64,000 bases of DNA from the NCBI GenBank assembly GCA_964217345.1, contig CAXPJI010000036.1, positions 19,767-83,766 of the forward strand. Direction: 5' to 3'. How positions within the stretch are numbered: position 1 is the first letter of the stretch; every line of letters begins with the position of its first letter. The notes under the pieces were generated by a model. The model saw nothing but the letters and a program-made list of their open reading frames with translations, did no database searches and was not told the origin of the DNA. The position numbers and the translations under genes were made by a program. Below, piece by piece: positions 1 to 9,035 of the stretch. This DNA is from UBA3478 sp964217345 (GTDB lineage: Bacteria; Bacteroidota; Bacteroidia; Flavobacteriales; Flavobacteriaceae).

Positions 1-53
1 GCCGATACCGACCCAAGTGCTAATGCTGCTATGAAAAAAAACTTAATCTTCAT
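1..53 (-). CDS. Start of a secreted protein, probably TolC-family outer-membrane efflux component (partial)
   Basis: Only the first 17 codons lie in the window; the gene runs off the left edge. The ATG is at 53-51 and the reading starts MKIKFFFIAALALGSVS, a clear Sec signal-peptide beginning (lysines, then a hydrophobic core). It overlaps the last 11 bases of the RND pump gene, so the two are probably translationally coupled. RND operons of the order adaptor-pump commonly end with the outer-membrane channel, which is why TolC is the best guess. The sequence itself shows only an exported protein; any other periplasmic or outer-membrane product is possible. Confidence 0.55.
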   Translation of the reverse strand, partial: MKIKFFFIAALALGSVS

Positions 54-3000
54 CTTGTAGGTGTTCTTTAACTGCACGCTCAGCTAATCGTGGAGCAATG
101 CGTTCGCCAGTTCTTAAATAGTGAATTGCCAGTTTGATTCGATTACCAAATAGCAAGAAAATAGGAAGCATCACCAAGGTTAAAATGGTGGCGTATCCGA
201 TACCGTAAGCAATGGCAATGGCCATAGGCTTTAGGAATTGTGCTTGTCTACTTTTTTCAAGTAACAAAGGAGCAAGACCAGCAATGGTAGTGATCGAGGT
301 TAAGAAAATAGCTCTAAAGCGAGATCTTCCCGCTTCGAAAAGGGCTTTCTCAAGTTTCATTCCGGCCTTCAAATTCGTATTGTATTTTCCGATAAGAACG
401 AGTCCGTCATTAACCATAATTCCAATAAGAGCGATGATCCCTAGTAGCGATAAAATATTCAGCGGGAATCCGTGAATCTTATGACCCCATGCTACCGCAG
501 TAATGCTAAAAGGCACCAACATTAGAAGAAGTAAGGGCTGAGAAAAGCTTCTAAAGGTGAATGAAATCACTACAAATATTAGGAAAAGAGCGGTTAATCC
601 AACGAGTCGAAGTGAGTCAACGAGTTTGCCAGCCTCGCGGTTTTGACCCTCATAAGAAGGAGTAACAGTCGGATATCTCGCCGATATATCTGGCATAACA
701 TCAGTTTTAATCCAATCCAAAATTTCTGTTGCCGTGGTGGTATCTGGATTATCTAAATCAGCATTAATTTGAATCTCACGCTGACCATCGAGGTGATTAA
801 TAGCGACTTCCCCACGAACAATTTCGTAGGTCGCAATTTCTCTGAGCGGTACGAGTCCTCCAGAAGGAGTGCTGATTCTCATCTCATCTAGATCAGCCAG
901 TGAAGAGCGATTTTCACGATCGTAGCGAACCCAGACTCTGATTTCATCTTGACCTCTCTGAAAACGAAGTGCCTGTGCTCCGAAGAATCCCGAGCGCACC
1001 TGTGCCATAATCGTTCTCAAATCGAGCCCAAGTAAATAAGCAGAGTTCTTTAATTGAAGTCGCACTTCTTTAATACCGGCAGGATCATTATCAGAAACAT
1101 CTTTGAGAAGCGCATTGTCGAGCATTGCCTGTTTCAATTGATTTTTAGCTTCCTTGAGCTCTTGAATATTGTTTCCTAAAAGAGAAACACTGACTGGTGA
1201 ACCTCCAAAGTTTCCGCCCGATCCATATACCAAACTCTCGACCCCAGCGACTGGCCCTACCAATTCTCTTATTCTAGTAGTGATTAAGTTTGCCTTGATG
1301 GCGTCTGGACGCTCCTCTCCAGGCAGTAAGTTAATCTGTAAACTCGCCGTAGACGAACCAGGCCCTAATCTTAAGATAATATTCTCGAAAAGCTGTTTGT
1401 CAGTACCTTCTAGATAGGTGGCCGTAAACTCTTCATTAGCGATGAGGGACTTCTCTTCAATAAGGCGAATGATTGAATCTGTTACCTTCTCATTCGTTCC
1501 GTTAGGCATCTGAAGGTTAATACTTACCTGGTCAGAAGCAACTCTCGGGAAGAAGGTGGTTTGAATAATTCCTCCTCCAATGAATCCGAATGTGCTGATT
1601 AAAAGCGCTAAGAAAATCGCAAAAGTGAAGAATGAATTTTTTAATGCGAATTTCAAGAATGGCATGTATAATTGATCTCGCATCCATACCATCGCGCGAT
1701 CACCCATTTGGTTAATTACGCGCATCTTCGCAAACCCTTTACCGATTAAAGTCTTTGGTTCTTGTTGAGGCTTAAGCGCCTTTGAGTGCGCTAAGTGCGA
1801 AGGTAAAATGATCAATGCCTCGACGAGTGATACCACCAAAGTCAGAATCACGATCACAGATACTTCTGAGAAGAATTCTCCGATTCGACCATCTAAAAAT
1901 AGAAGGATGCCGAAGGCTAAAATCGTCGTTAGAATGGCTGAAACAATCGGAGGAATCACCTCAAGAGTACCTTCAATAGCAGCCTGAACTGGTGATTTTC
2001 CTTTTTCGTGATGTTGATAGATGTTTTCGGCAATTACAATTCCATCATCTACTAGAATACCGATCACGATGATCATTCCAAAGAGCGAAAGTACATTGAT
2101 GGTAACCCCTGCGAATGGAGCAACCACAAACATCCCTAAGAATGCAACAGGTAAGCCAAATGCCACCCAAAATGCCAAACGCGTATTTAGAAATAAGGAT
2201 AGAAATACCAGAACGAGAATCATCCCCATAATGGCATTCTCGGTGAGTAATTCGGTACGCTGAGTAAGTGTAGTTGATAGATCGTTTACTACAGTGAGTT
2301 TCACATTCGAAGCCTTTTGATTAAAAACATCGATGTATTCTTTAACCGCCTCAGCAGCTCCGATAAGATCTTCAGTATTCGTGGAGGTAATGGTTACTGT
2401 GATTGCACGTTCTCCATCAAAATAGGTGGCATTCGGAGACTCTGCGAATCGATCACGAACTGTAGCAACATCAGACAAGCGTAACATTCGACCATCAGGT
2501 AGTCCCTTGATTACAATGGTAGAAAGTTCATCGGCATAGTACTGACGATTATTCGCTCGAATCAGATATTCTTCGGCATCGGCCTTTACCGTACCCCCAG
2601 TGATTAAAAGGTTGCTCGCGGCAATCTTTTGGGCTACTTCTGAGAAGCTGATATCGTAAGCAAGCAACTGGTCTTCGATCAGTGCAATTTCAATTTCTTC
2701 TTCAGGGTAACCGGTAATTGCAATCTGAGAAATCCCTTCGATGGCTCTGAGATCGTTTTCAACTTGGCGTCCGACCTGTTTGAGAACCGACAGCGGAATA
2801 TCATCACCAGAAATAGCGAAACTGATGGTTTGACGCACTACCTCTTGCTTAGCAACCACTAAGGGTTCCATACCCGTCGGATAGTTCGGCACCCGATCCA
2901 CCGCATTTTTAACCTCAAGAAGCATAAAGTCAATATCTCGACCCTTTTCAATCTCAACATTGATGGTACCGCTGTTCTCCCGAGAAGTAGAAGTTACTCG

Positions 3001-3237
3001 GTCTATTCCTTGAAGTCCCTTTAAATTATCCTCGATTTTAAGAACGACTCCCTCTTCGATCTCTTGAGGCGATGCCCCGGGATAAACCACAGAAATCAAA
3101 ATATTTTTTGAATCAGAGAGCGGGAAAAACGATGAGTTCAAAGAAAAGGCTCCAACGAGACCGAAAATCACAAATGAGAGGATCACGATGTTTACCGCAA
3201 CCTCATATTTTATAAAGTAGGAGATTAATTTTCTCAT
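43..3237 (-). CDS. RND-family efflux transporter, inner-membrane pump (AcrB/MexB type)
   Basis: A proton-driven inner-membrane exporter of about 1064 residues, the usual length for the AcrB/HAE family. It shows the typical layout: an N-terminal membrane helix, a large periplasmic loop, a block of helices, a second periplasmic loop and a second helix block. The TM4 proton-relay motif GILVDDGIVIAEN, near residue 395, carries the paired aspartates, and the matching second-half helix reads GIMVNDGLVLIGK. I start it at the ATG at 3237, which leaves a 4-base gap after the adaptor; a TTG at 3252 is in frame but would cut into the adaptor gene. It forms an operon with the adaptor upstream and a secreted partner downstream. 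The substrate (drug, detergent or metal) cannot be told from sequence. Confidence 0.93.
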   Translation of the reverse strand: MRKLISYFIKYEVAVNIVILSFVIFGLVGAFSLNSSFFPLSDSKNILISVVYPGASPQEIEEGVVLKIEDNLKGLQGIDRVTSTSRENSGTINVEIEKGRDIDFMLLEVKNAVDRVPNYPTGMEPLVVAKQEVVRQTISFAISGDDIPLSVLKQVGRQVENDLRAIEGISQIAITGYPEEEIEIALIEDQLLAYDISFSEVAQKIAASNLLITGGTVKADAEEYLIRANNRQYYADELSTIVIKGLPDGRMLRLSDVATVRDRFAESPNATYFDGERAITVTITSTNTEDLIGAAEAVKEYIDVFNQKASNVKLTVVNDLSTTLTQRTELLTENAIMGMILVLVFLSLFLNTRLAFWVAFGLPVAFLGMFVVAPFAGVTINVLSLFGMIIVIGILVDDGIVIAENIYQHHEKGKSPVQAAIEGTLEVIPPIVSAILTTILAFGILLFLDGRIGEFFSEVSVIVILTLVVSLVEALIILPSHLAHSKALKPQQEPKTLIGKGFAKMRVINQMGDRAMVWMRDQLYMPFLKFALKNSFFTFAIFLALLISTFGFIGGGIIQTTFFPRVASDQVSINLQMPNGTNEKVTDSIIRLIEEKSLIANEEFTATYLEGTDKQLFENIILRLGPGSSTASLQINLLPGEERPDAIKANLITTRIRELVGPVAGVESLVYGSGGNFGGSPVSVSLLGNNIQELKEAKNQLKQAMLDNALLKDVSDNDPAGIKEVRLQLKNSAYLLGLDLRTIMAQVRSGFFGAQALRFQRGQDEIRVWVRYDRENRSSLADLDEMRISTPSGGLVPLREIATYEIVRGEVAINHLDGQREIQINADLDNPDTTTATEILDWIKTDVMPDISARYPTVTPSYEGQNREAGKLVDSLRLVGLTALFLIFVVISFTFRSFSQPLLLLMLVPFSITAVAWGHKIHGFPLNILSLLGIIALIGIMVNDGLVLIGKYNTNLKAGMKLEKALFEAGRSRFRAIFLTSITTIAGLAPLLLEKSRQAQFLKPMAIAIAYGIGYATILTLVMLPIFLLFGNRIKLAIHYLRTGERIAPRLAERAVKEHLQDED

Positions 3238-3241
3238 CCGA

Positions 3242-4354
3242 CTAGTCTTCAATGATTTTCACCGGCTGGGCCTTGAACGCTCCAGGCAAGGTTTTCGATA
3301 GTACCTTTTCACCATTTGCTACTCCACTTATAATTGCCGTATTCTCAGTGTAATGAATCACCTCAACAGAAACTAGAGCCAATAAACCCTCTCTAACCAC
3401 GAAAATCTCCTGAGAGTCAAGAACCAGAGAACGATCAATTTCTATCACATCATCAATGGTTTCCATTTCAATTTCAGCAGTTAGATATTGGCCTTCACGT
3501 AATCGTTGATTTATAACCGAAAGGGTTACCTCAATCGTCTGAGTAGTTTGGTCAATCGATGGATTAATTCGAACTACCTTGCCCTCATATTTTGTATCAG
3601 ATTCTAAACTGTGTAGGGTTACCTCTTTACCGATTCGTAAATTCTCAGCATAGGTAGCAGGCACAGAAACAGGCATTTCAAAAACTCCCTTTTCAATGAA
3701 GGTACCTAAAGGTTGAGCGGCTCTAACCAAACTTCCTTCGGTTACGTTTGCTAACGAAAGGGCTCCGTCAAAAGGTGCGATAATCGTGTATTTGGCAAGC
3801 CTAGCTTCTAGATTTAAAACATTGTAGTACGCGTTCAGAATCCCTCTTCCGCTAATAAAAAACCGCTCCTTCTCTGAGTTGAAAGAAGGTAACTCTGCAG
3901 TAGGCGCATCAATATTATAAGCCGTTATATAGGCCTCCCATTTCGGATAAATTGAAGGAAAATCAAGCTCAATATCTGCCAAAGAAGTGCTAAGAGTATT
4001 TAGAAAATTACTTTTAGCCGATCGAACAGAAGCTGCAAATTCTGAATCGTCGAGGGCTAAGATTACTTCACCTTTTTTATAGGTTTGACCCGATCTAAAT
4101 GCCTTTCCGGTGAACTTAAGAACACCCTGAACCTCTGAAAATAACTCGACCCGTTGTCGAGCAACAAGCCTCCCGTTTGATGAGACCACAAGAGGAATAG
4201 AGGTGTTTTCAGCCGGACGCACAAATACCGATTTAACGGTCTTAGCGACGGTACGTTGAGGAGTTTTATTCGAGGACACTAACTGATTTGCCAAGAAAAC
4301 AGCAAGAATTAGTGCAGACACTCCTATGATAGGTAAAAGTAAAGATCGTTTCAT
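3242..4354 (-). CDS. RND efflux periplasmic adaptor subunit (HlyD/MFP family)
   Basis: A 370-residue membrane fusion protein that would link the inner-membrane pump to an outer-membrane channel. Residues about 7-25 form an N-terminal anchor or signal helix. Residues about 55-110 form the first half of the barrel-sandwich (lipoyl-like) domain (GRLVARQRVELFSEVQGVL, then YKKGEVILALDD). After a helical hairpin, the second half appears at about 190-215 (YTIIAPFDGALSLANVTEGS), followed by a beta-barrel domain with the common phrase VVRINPSIDQTTQTIEV. The helical hairpin seems short. The gene lies 4 bases upstream of the pump and is clearly co-transcribed with it. Confidence 0.9.
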   Translation of the reverse strand: MKRSLLLPIIGVSALILAVFLANQLVSSNKTPQRTVAKTVKSVFVRPAENTSIPLVVSSNGRLVARQRVELFSEVQGVLKFTGKAFRSGQTYKKGEVILALDDSEFAASVRSAKSNFLNTLSTSLADIELDFPSIYPKWEAYITAYNIDAPTAELPSFNSEKERFFISGRGILNAYYNVLNLEARLAKYTIIAPFDGALSLANVTEGSLVRAAQPLGTFIEKGVFEMPVSVPATYAENLRIGKEVTLHSLESDTKYEGKVVRINPSIDQTTQTIEVTLSVINQRLREGQYLTAEIEMETIDDVIEIDRSLVLDSQEIFVVREGLLALVSVEVIHYTENTAIISGVANGEKVLSKTLPGAFKAQPVKIIED

Positions 4355-4450
4355 GCATTAAAAGAGTTGTGGAGTGTATTTACTCCGTAATCAACCCCTT
4401 CATGCCAAGAACCGTGCCAAAAAGAACCTGCTCGAGTTTTTACTCTGCCC

Positions 4451-6280
4451 TTAGAGCGAATAATTAAGACTTAGTCCAAAATTGCGACTGGGCATAGGGA
4501 TAAAGCTCGTTTCCCAATACGATTGATTCAGTAGGTTGAAAGCGCCCATTTGCAAGTTGAAATTCCCCATCGATTGATTTAAGGTCGCGTCAACCACGGT
4601 ATACCTTCTATCCGATGCACGTTCAATCCACTTAACATTTAAACTACCGGTAGTCGTTTTAGTTAACCTACCCGATAGCTGAGCTGTAAAATGATGCTTG
4701 AGATCGTTATCAATGGTGTATCTAGAAAAGGCGAAAACATCTTCCCCAAATTCTTGAATCATGTAGGTATATGACAGAGAAAGAGTGGATGCGTTAGACA
4801 AGCCAAAACGATAACGATAATTTAAATCGATCCCTTCTGTGGTAAGATCAGCGATGTTTCGTGCCTCAAATAAAGCCTCCTCATCTTGCTTCACATAGTC
4901 GATAAGATTTGAGGAGTTACGCTTAAAATAAATGAACGACCATTGATTCTTTGAACTTACCTTTCTAAGTCCAATTTCTATCGCATTTGAAATTTCTGGG
5001 AGTAAATTTTCATTACCTAAGGTTGTTCGATCACTGTAATATAGATCGGTAAAAGTGGGTACTCTAAATGTTTTTCCATAGTTCAAATACCCGCGTAAGG
5101 ATGGGTTAATTTGCCATCCTAAGTCTAGCCCTGGATAAACCTTTGTACCTACTGTAGAAAAGTAGTTCACCACAACTCCTGGGGTAATGTCTAGTTGACT
5201 ATTCCAAACAGAAATACGTTGTTCCAAAAATAGATTCGCCATTTTTCGATTTCGCTCACCCAAATTGTTACTCTGAATACTTATCGATGCAACTTCTCCC
5301 CCAAACCCGAGGCTGCCAAGGCCGTTTTCAACTGATCCATCCAGTGCCGCTCCCAATTTATGTGCAATATGCAAATTGCGATAGATTTCAGGACGATTGC
5401 GAATGTATTCATACATGTCTTGTCCTCTTCTCCAATAAACTCTTGGTGTAAGACTCCAGTCCGCACCTTTCATTTTATGGGTTATTGCAATTAAACTTGC
5501 CTGAGTCTCTTCATATTGATCTGTAGCTGAAGGGGTGGCATAAAACCCATTCGCACCAAATTTTCGATCATTGAAGAATCCAAGGATCTCAGTTGGATGA
5601 TTTGAGTCAATAACACTTTTCAAAGCAACGGTTCTAGACTTGAAATCGGTATTGTAACGATAACCATCACTATTGGCAAAAGAAGCATGTGTAATGAGAG
5701 AGGCTTTTTCGCCAGAAGTGCCAGCGGTTAATCTCACTCCATTCTGACCAAAAGAACCATACTCAAGAGCTGCTAATGCTTTCTCTCGTAGCGAGGATTT
5801 AGTAATAATATTAATCGCACCCACAAATGCATTAGGGCCATAAATTCTAGCAGCAGGGCCTTTAATTATTTCGATTCGCTCGATTAATTCGATCGGCAGT
5901 AAAAAGTTTGAAAGGTGATGACCGGTCTGAGCATCTTCGAGTCGAATTCCGTCGATGAGCAACAAGGTTTGATCAAAAGTTCCCCCTCTAAGGTTAACAT
6001 CTGCCTGGGTAGGCCCAACCCCTCTTCTACGAATGTCTAAACCCGCAACCTGCTGTAAAGCCTCAACAATCGTTGTGTATCCCGATTGCTTCAATTCGGT
6101 AGCAGATATCACCACTACCGTTTTCGATTGTTTCGAAATGGTCTGACCCAGTCGCCCGTCTAGAACGACCTCTTCTAATTGGTTGATTAAGGAGTCTTTT
6201 TGAAACGCATGACCTTTTGAAAGGGTCAAAAAGAATAAAATGAATAAACCTTTAAAAATACTTCGATTGGCTGTCTGCAT
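4451..6280 (-). CDS. TonB-dependent outer-membrane receptor (BtuB-like)
   Basis: A 609-residue outer-membrane receptor for TonB-driven import. A signal peptide ends near residue 25. The plug domain spans about 45-160 and has the typical phrases VVISATELKQSGY, LRGGTFDQTLLLIDG, IERIEIIKGPAARIYG and GAINIITK. The rest is a 22-strand-type barrel with alternating aromatic strands, including the late-barrel motif YGKTFRVPTFTDLYY. It lacks the N-terminal carboxypeptidase-regulatory domain of SusC proteins and has no SusD partner, so it resembles BtuB/siderophore receptors. The substrate is unknown. There is no room for a cobalamin riboswitch, since only 78 bases separate it from the preceding gene. 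Confidence 0.9.
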   Translation of the reverse strand: MQTANRSIFKGLFILFFLTLSKGHAFQKDSLINQLEEVVLDGRLGQTISKQSKTVVVISATELKQSGYTTIVEALQQVAGLDIRRRGVGPTQADVNLRGGTFDQTLLLIDGIRLEDAQTGHHLSNFLLPIELIERIEIIKGPAARIYGPNAFVGAINIITKSSLREKALAALEYGSFGQNGVRLTAGTSGEKASLITHASFANSDGYRYNTDFKSRTVALKSVIDSNHPTEILGFFNDRKFGANGFYATPSATDQYEETQASLIAITHKMKGADWSLTPRVYWRRGQDMYEYIRNRPEIYRNLHIAHKLGAALDGSVENGLGSLGFGGEVASISIQSNNLGERNRKMANLFLEQRISVWNSQLDITPGVVVNYFSTVGTKVYPGLDLGWQINPSLRGYLNYGKTFRVPTFTDLYYSDRTTLGNENLLPEISNAIEIGLRKVSSKNQWSFIYFKRNSSNLIDYVKQDEEALFEARNIADLTTEGIDLNYRYRFGLSNASTLSLSYTYMIQEFGEDVFAFSRYTIDNDLKHHFTAQLSGRLTKTTTGSLNVKWIERASDRRYTVVDATLNQSMGNFNLQMGAFNLLNQSYWETSFIPMPSRNFGLSLNYSL

Positions 6281-6299
6281 AACTGTTTTTGTCGGCTTG

Positions 6300-6307
6300 C
6301 AAAGCTA
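6300..6307 (-). promoter_or_regulatory. Possible -7 promoter element for the TonB receptor gene
   Basis: On the minus strand the bases read TAGCTTTG, an exact match to the Bacteroidota -7 consensus TAnnTTTG, about 20 bases ahead of the ATG at 6280. No good -33 TTG/TTTG lies at the ideal distance, so this is weak evidence for a separate promoter. Confidence 0.3.
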
Positions 6308-6358
6308 CGAAGCAAAGATGGAATAGAGATAACCTTTATTTCTTTCTGTGGAAAGAAT

Positions 6359-6871
6359 CTATTCTCGCTCTACAGGACAACTCATAACATAGTCGTCCAT
6401 GTAGAATCCTTCGCCTATGCATACTTTTTGGGCTTTAATCGTTTGAAAGCCGTAGGCAATGTAGAACTGTATACTATCCGAATTGTCCTTATTTACCGAC
6501 AAGGTCATCGCCGCACACCCTAGAGCACGAGTTTCCTTTGCAATAAAATCGAGTATGTGCCTACCTAGCCCTCTTCTTCTAAAATCTTTGTGGATGTACA
6601 ACTTACTTATAAAAACCTCCTTCTCAGCTTTACTGTCATAAGCAAAATACCCCGCTTTTTGATCCCCACATATGACGACAACATACTTGTAACCCGCCGA
6701 AAACTGATCAAACATGGCTTGAGCACTTTGATATTTATTCAGCATGAAAGCCACCTGATCGGCACCGATAATTGGAGTGTAGTGCTGCTCCCAAATCGAG
6801 GCGGCAAAAGGTTCTAATTGCCTAAAATCGTTACTCGTCTCTAAAAAACGAAAGTCGAGAGAATCGGTCAA
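6359..6871 (-). CDS. GNAT-family N-acetyltransferase
   Basis: A 170-residue acetyl-CoA-dependent acetyltransferase. The GNAT core is clear: VFISKLYIHKDFRRRGLGRHIL carries the R-R-x-G-L-G acetyl-CoA pyrophosphate-binding loop (about 87-108), followed by LSVNKDNSDSIQFYIAYGF, the usual N-x-x-x-x-x-F-Y-x-x-x-G-F motif (about 124-142). The acceptor (amino acid, small amine or protein) cannot be read. The start is odd: no ATG occurs before residue 43, which lies inside the domain, and the only plausible initiator is the TTG at 6871. The in-frame TAA five codons before it is the stop codon of the upstream membrane protein, so the two reading frames are contiguous apart from one stop. Confidence 0.88.
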   Translation of the reverse strand: MTDSLDFRFLETSNDFRQLEPFAASIWEQHYTPIIGADQVAFMLNKYQSAQAMFDQFSAGYKYVVVICGDQKAGYFAYDSKAEKEVFISKLYIHKDFRRRGLGRHILDFIAKETRALGCAAMTLSVNKDNSDSIQFYIAYGFQTIKAQKVCIGEGFYMDDYVMSCPVERE

Positions 6872-6883
6872 ATCAGATCTAAA

Positions 6884-7366
6884 TTAAAAGACATCATCAT
6901 TCGCCCACTTAATTAAACGGTCAATTTCACGAATTGCCTTCTTTCGCTTTTCAATAGCCAATTCAACATCTTCTGGTGAGGTCTTCGAATCATTAATCGT
7001 ATTGGTGAAGTAATTTACCAAGGTATTTAACCCGCTAAGACGAGCAGTATTTCTCATCTGGGCCACCTGAGCTTCAATCGCCTTTTCAGTCTTCTCTTGA
7101 ATTTTTCGAGCTTTTAATAACTCTTTACGATTAAATAACAGCTCTTCTTGCTGCGAAGAAATCTGCTTGCGGTTTTCAATAAGCGAATAGAGCAATCCGG
7201 CAAAAGCCAAACCCGAAAATAGGGCATTCACCGCTCCGAATAAATCTCCAAATGTGCCTCGGTCAGACCAGTCATCAAGGAAAAACATGATACCAATCGC
7301 TGACAAAAACCATATTGCGATGGTAAAGATGATTAAAGCAGTAAATGAGTTTAGAATGTGTTTCAT
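6884..7366 (-). CDS. Small membrane protein with coiled coil, unknown function
   Basis: I do not recognise a named family. From the ATG at 7366 the product has 160 residues. It has two membrane helices (about 4-28 and about 42-65), separated by an acidic loop (DDWSDRGTFGDLFGAVN), then a charged coiled coil of about 45 residues rich in E, K and Q (ENRKQISSQQEELLFNRKEL), then a soluble tail. This plan is common among small Bacteroidota membrane proteins of unknown role. An in-frame ATG at 7387 would overlap the co-chaperone gene by 17 bases; the ATG at 7366 starts 4 bases after that gene's stop and is preferred. It probably shares an operon with the GroES-like gene and the acetyltransferase. 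Confidence 0.7.
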   Translation of the reverse strand: MKHILNSFTALIIFTIAIWFLSAIGIMFFLDDWSDRGTFGDLFGAVNALFSGLAFAGLLYSLIENRKQISSQQEELLFNRKELLKARKIQEKTEKAIEAQVAQMRNTARLSGLNTLVNYFTNTINDSKTSPEDVELAIEKRKKAIREIDRLIKWANDDVF

Positions 7367-7370
7367 AGGA

Positions 7371-7751
7371 TTAGAATAATTCTTCATCGCGTTCAATCAT
7401 CAAAATTGCAGATTGTGGTACGATGAAATACTTTTCATTTTTATACTGAACCTCATAGGCTGAGTGCTGAAGAAATACGGCTAAGTCTCCTTCTCTAACT
7501 TGAAGCGGCACGTAGTTTACTCTTTGTTCAGCGGCCTTCCATGGCTCGTCTTCTTCTGTTGCATTAGGAATGGGATAACCTGGCCCAGACTTTACAATAT
7601 AACCGTATTGAATCTTCTCCTTCTCCTTAACTCCTGGCGGAAGATATAATCCACTCGCCGTACGTTCAGACTCTTTTCTAGGTTTAACTAACACACGGTC
7701 ACCAATTACTTGAATACGATCCAAAGCTGATAAGCTATCTGTATTTCGCAT
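7371..7751 (-). CDS. GroES-like co-chaperone paralogue with an insertion
   Basis: A 126-residue protein of the Cpn10/GroES fold, longer than the usual 95. The opening strand VIGDRVLVKPRKESERTASG and the mobile loop SGLYLPPGVKEKE (about 33-45) match GroES, and the hydrophobic tripeptide that docks on GroEL is present as LYL. The end (VFLQHSAYEVQYKNEKYFIV, then SAILMI) matches the last GroES strands. An extra segment of about 25-30 residues (about 57-85, PIPNATEEDEPWKAAEQ) sits between strands. No groEL is nearby, so this is probably a second, specialised paralogue and not the housekeeping co-chaperonin. Whether it works with GroEL is not shown here. Confidence 0.82.
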   Translation of the reverse strand: MRNTDSLSALDRIQVIGDRVLVKPRKESERTASGLYLPPGVKEKEKIQYGYIVKSGPGYPIPNATEEDEPWKAAEQRVNYVPLQVREGDLAVFLQHSAYEVQYKNEKYFIVPQSAILMIERDEELF

Positions 7752-7778
7752 AGTAAATCCTTACATTTAGTTGTAACT

Positions 7779-7786
7779 CAAAGATA
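7779..7786 (-). promoter_or_regulatory. Possible -7 promoter element for the GroES-like operon
   Basis: The minus strand reads TATCTTTG, matching TAnnTTTG exactly, about 28 bases ahead of the ATG at 7751 in the 35-base divergent gap. A -33 element at the standard spacing is not apparent, because that position lies inside the divergent serine-hydrolase gene. Confidence 0.35.
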
Positions 7787-8995
7787 ATGGCAAAACCTGT
7801 TTTATCCTTCCTCATTATTGCGCTTAGCTTTTCGATGCTTTCGTGCACTCAACCTACACCCCTCGAACAAGCCCTCATCGACGCTGAATTCAAAGTAAAA
7901 AAGGTCCTCGACTTGGCCGATGAACACGAAGTTCAAATTAGATACACCCAAATAAAAAGAAGAGAAAATAATCTCCCCGAATTCACAACCTATTCCCTAT
8001 TTGAGGATAGTAAAACTTATTTCTATCCGGCATCAACTGCTAAACTTCCTGTGGCTGCCCTAGCGCTTCAACGAATAAGAGATTTACAAGCTGAAGGTGT
8101 AGCTATTGATAGAAACACCCCCTTTCACATTAGAGATCGAAATAATCATCCGATCGCCCTTGAAGACAGTACCGCTTTGAGTGGAACCTTAAGTATCGCT
8201 CATCTGATTAAAAAGATCTTTCTGGTAAGTGATAACGATGCTTACAATTACCTCTTTGACTTTTTAGGCACCGATTACATCAATAGCCAACTAAGAGATA
8301 AAGGATTAAAGGAGACTTCAATTCATCACAAATTTTTATTTGGGGCAGACAATAATACCACTTGGGAGTATTACTTCTTACACGAACAAGATACCCTTTA
8401 CAAGCAGCAAAGCATTCATGCCAAGGAGCTCATAAGCAATGGAAATCTAAAGAAGATGATCAAGGGGGTCGGATACCTAGACGACAACGAGTTAGTTAAT
8501 GAGCCCTTCGATTTCTCAAAGAAAAATCGCATCAGTATTCAGGATCTGGAGGGAATTTTAAAACGGATTGTTTTTCCTGAAATCTTTGATTCAGATGAAC
8601 GCTTCGATTTACTTGAAGAGGACTACGAGTTTCTACAGTATTGGATGAGTCGAAACACCCTTGAAAGTAATGACCCCGACTATAGTAGTGACCCCGATCT
8701 TTATGATAGTTACGTCAAGTTCTTTATTTACGGAGACCAAAAGGGGACGATGACCGATGAGGTAAGAATCTTCAATAAAGTCGGAGATGCTTATGGTACT
8801 CTTACCGAAACCGCGTACATCCAAGACCGAGCATCAGCTATTGAATTTCTGCTCACAGCCACTGTTCATGTCAATGAAAATCAAATTTTCAATGACAATA
8901 TTTATGAATACGATTCGATCGGATTTCCCTTTATTGCCGGCCTAGGTCGAGCGATCCTCAACTACGAACGCAATGGAGTAAATCAAAAAAAATAA
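7787..8995 (+). CDS. Lipoprotein serine hydrolase of the class A beta-lactamase fold
   Basis: A 402-residue exported lipoprotein: a hydrophobic signal ends in the lipobox MLSC with Cys20. It carries the three active-site motifs of penicillin-recognising serine hydrolases: STAK (Ser83, Lys86), SDN (148-150) and KVG (331-333, in the KTG position). About 180 residues separate SDN from KVG, clearly more than in true class A beta-lactamases (near 100), so there is a large acidic insertion (about 195-310). It is therefore more likely a peptidoglycan- or peptide-acting hydrolase than an antibiotic-resistance enzyme. It is divergent from the GroES-like gene and followed by a metalloprotease gene 40 bases on. 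Confidence 0.82.
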   Translation: MAKPVLSFLIIALSFSMLSCTQPTPLEQALIDAEFKVKKVLDLADEHEVQIRYTQIKRRENNLPEFTTYSLFEDSKTYFYPASTAKLPVAALALQRIRDLQAEGVAIDRNTPFHIRDRNNHPIALEDSTALSGTLSIAHLIKKIFLVSDNDAYNYLFDFLGTDYINSQLRDKGLKETSIHHKFLFGADNNTTWEYYFLHEQDTLYKQQSIHAKELISNGNLKKMIKGVGYLDDNELVNEPFDFSKKNRISIQDLEGILKRIVFPEIFDSDERFDLLEEDYEFLQYWMSRNTLESNDPDYSSDPDLYDSYVKFFIYGDQKGTMTDEVRIFNKVGDAYGTLTETAYIQDRASAIEFLLTATVHVNENQIFNDNIYEYDSIGFPFIAGLGRAILNYERNGVNQKK

Positions 8996-9035
8996 AAAGC
9001 CTTTATCTTAGCTAGACCTCATAAATACATCTATC

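Noticed and set aside
4355..4450. A terminator or promoter between the TonB receptor and the RND adaptor genes
   Set aside because: Repeated TTGGCA and a 5-base GGAGT/ACTCC dyad are present, but neither a hairpin with T-run nor a TAnnTTTG element is convincing.
6281..6358. Cobalamin riboswitch ahead of the BtuB-like receptor
   Set aside because: Only 78 bases separate the genes, too short for the riboswitch, and no B12-box-like core is visible.
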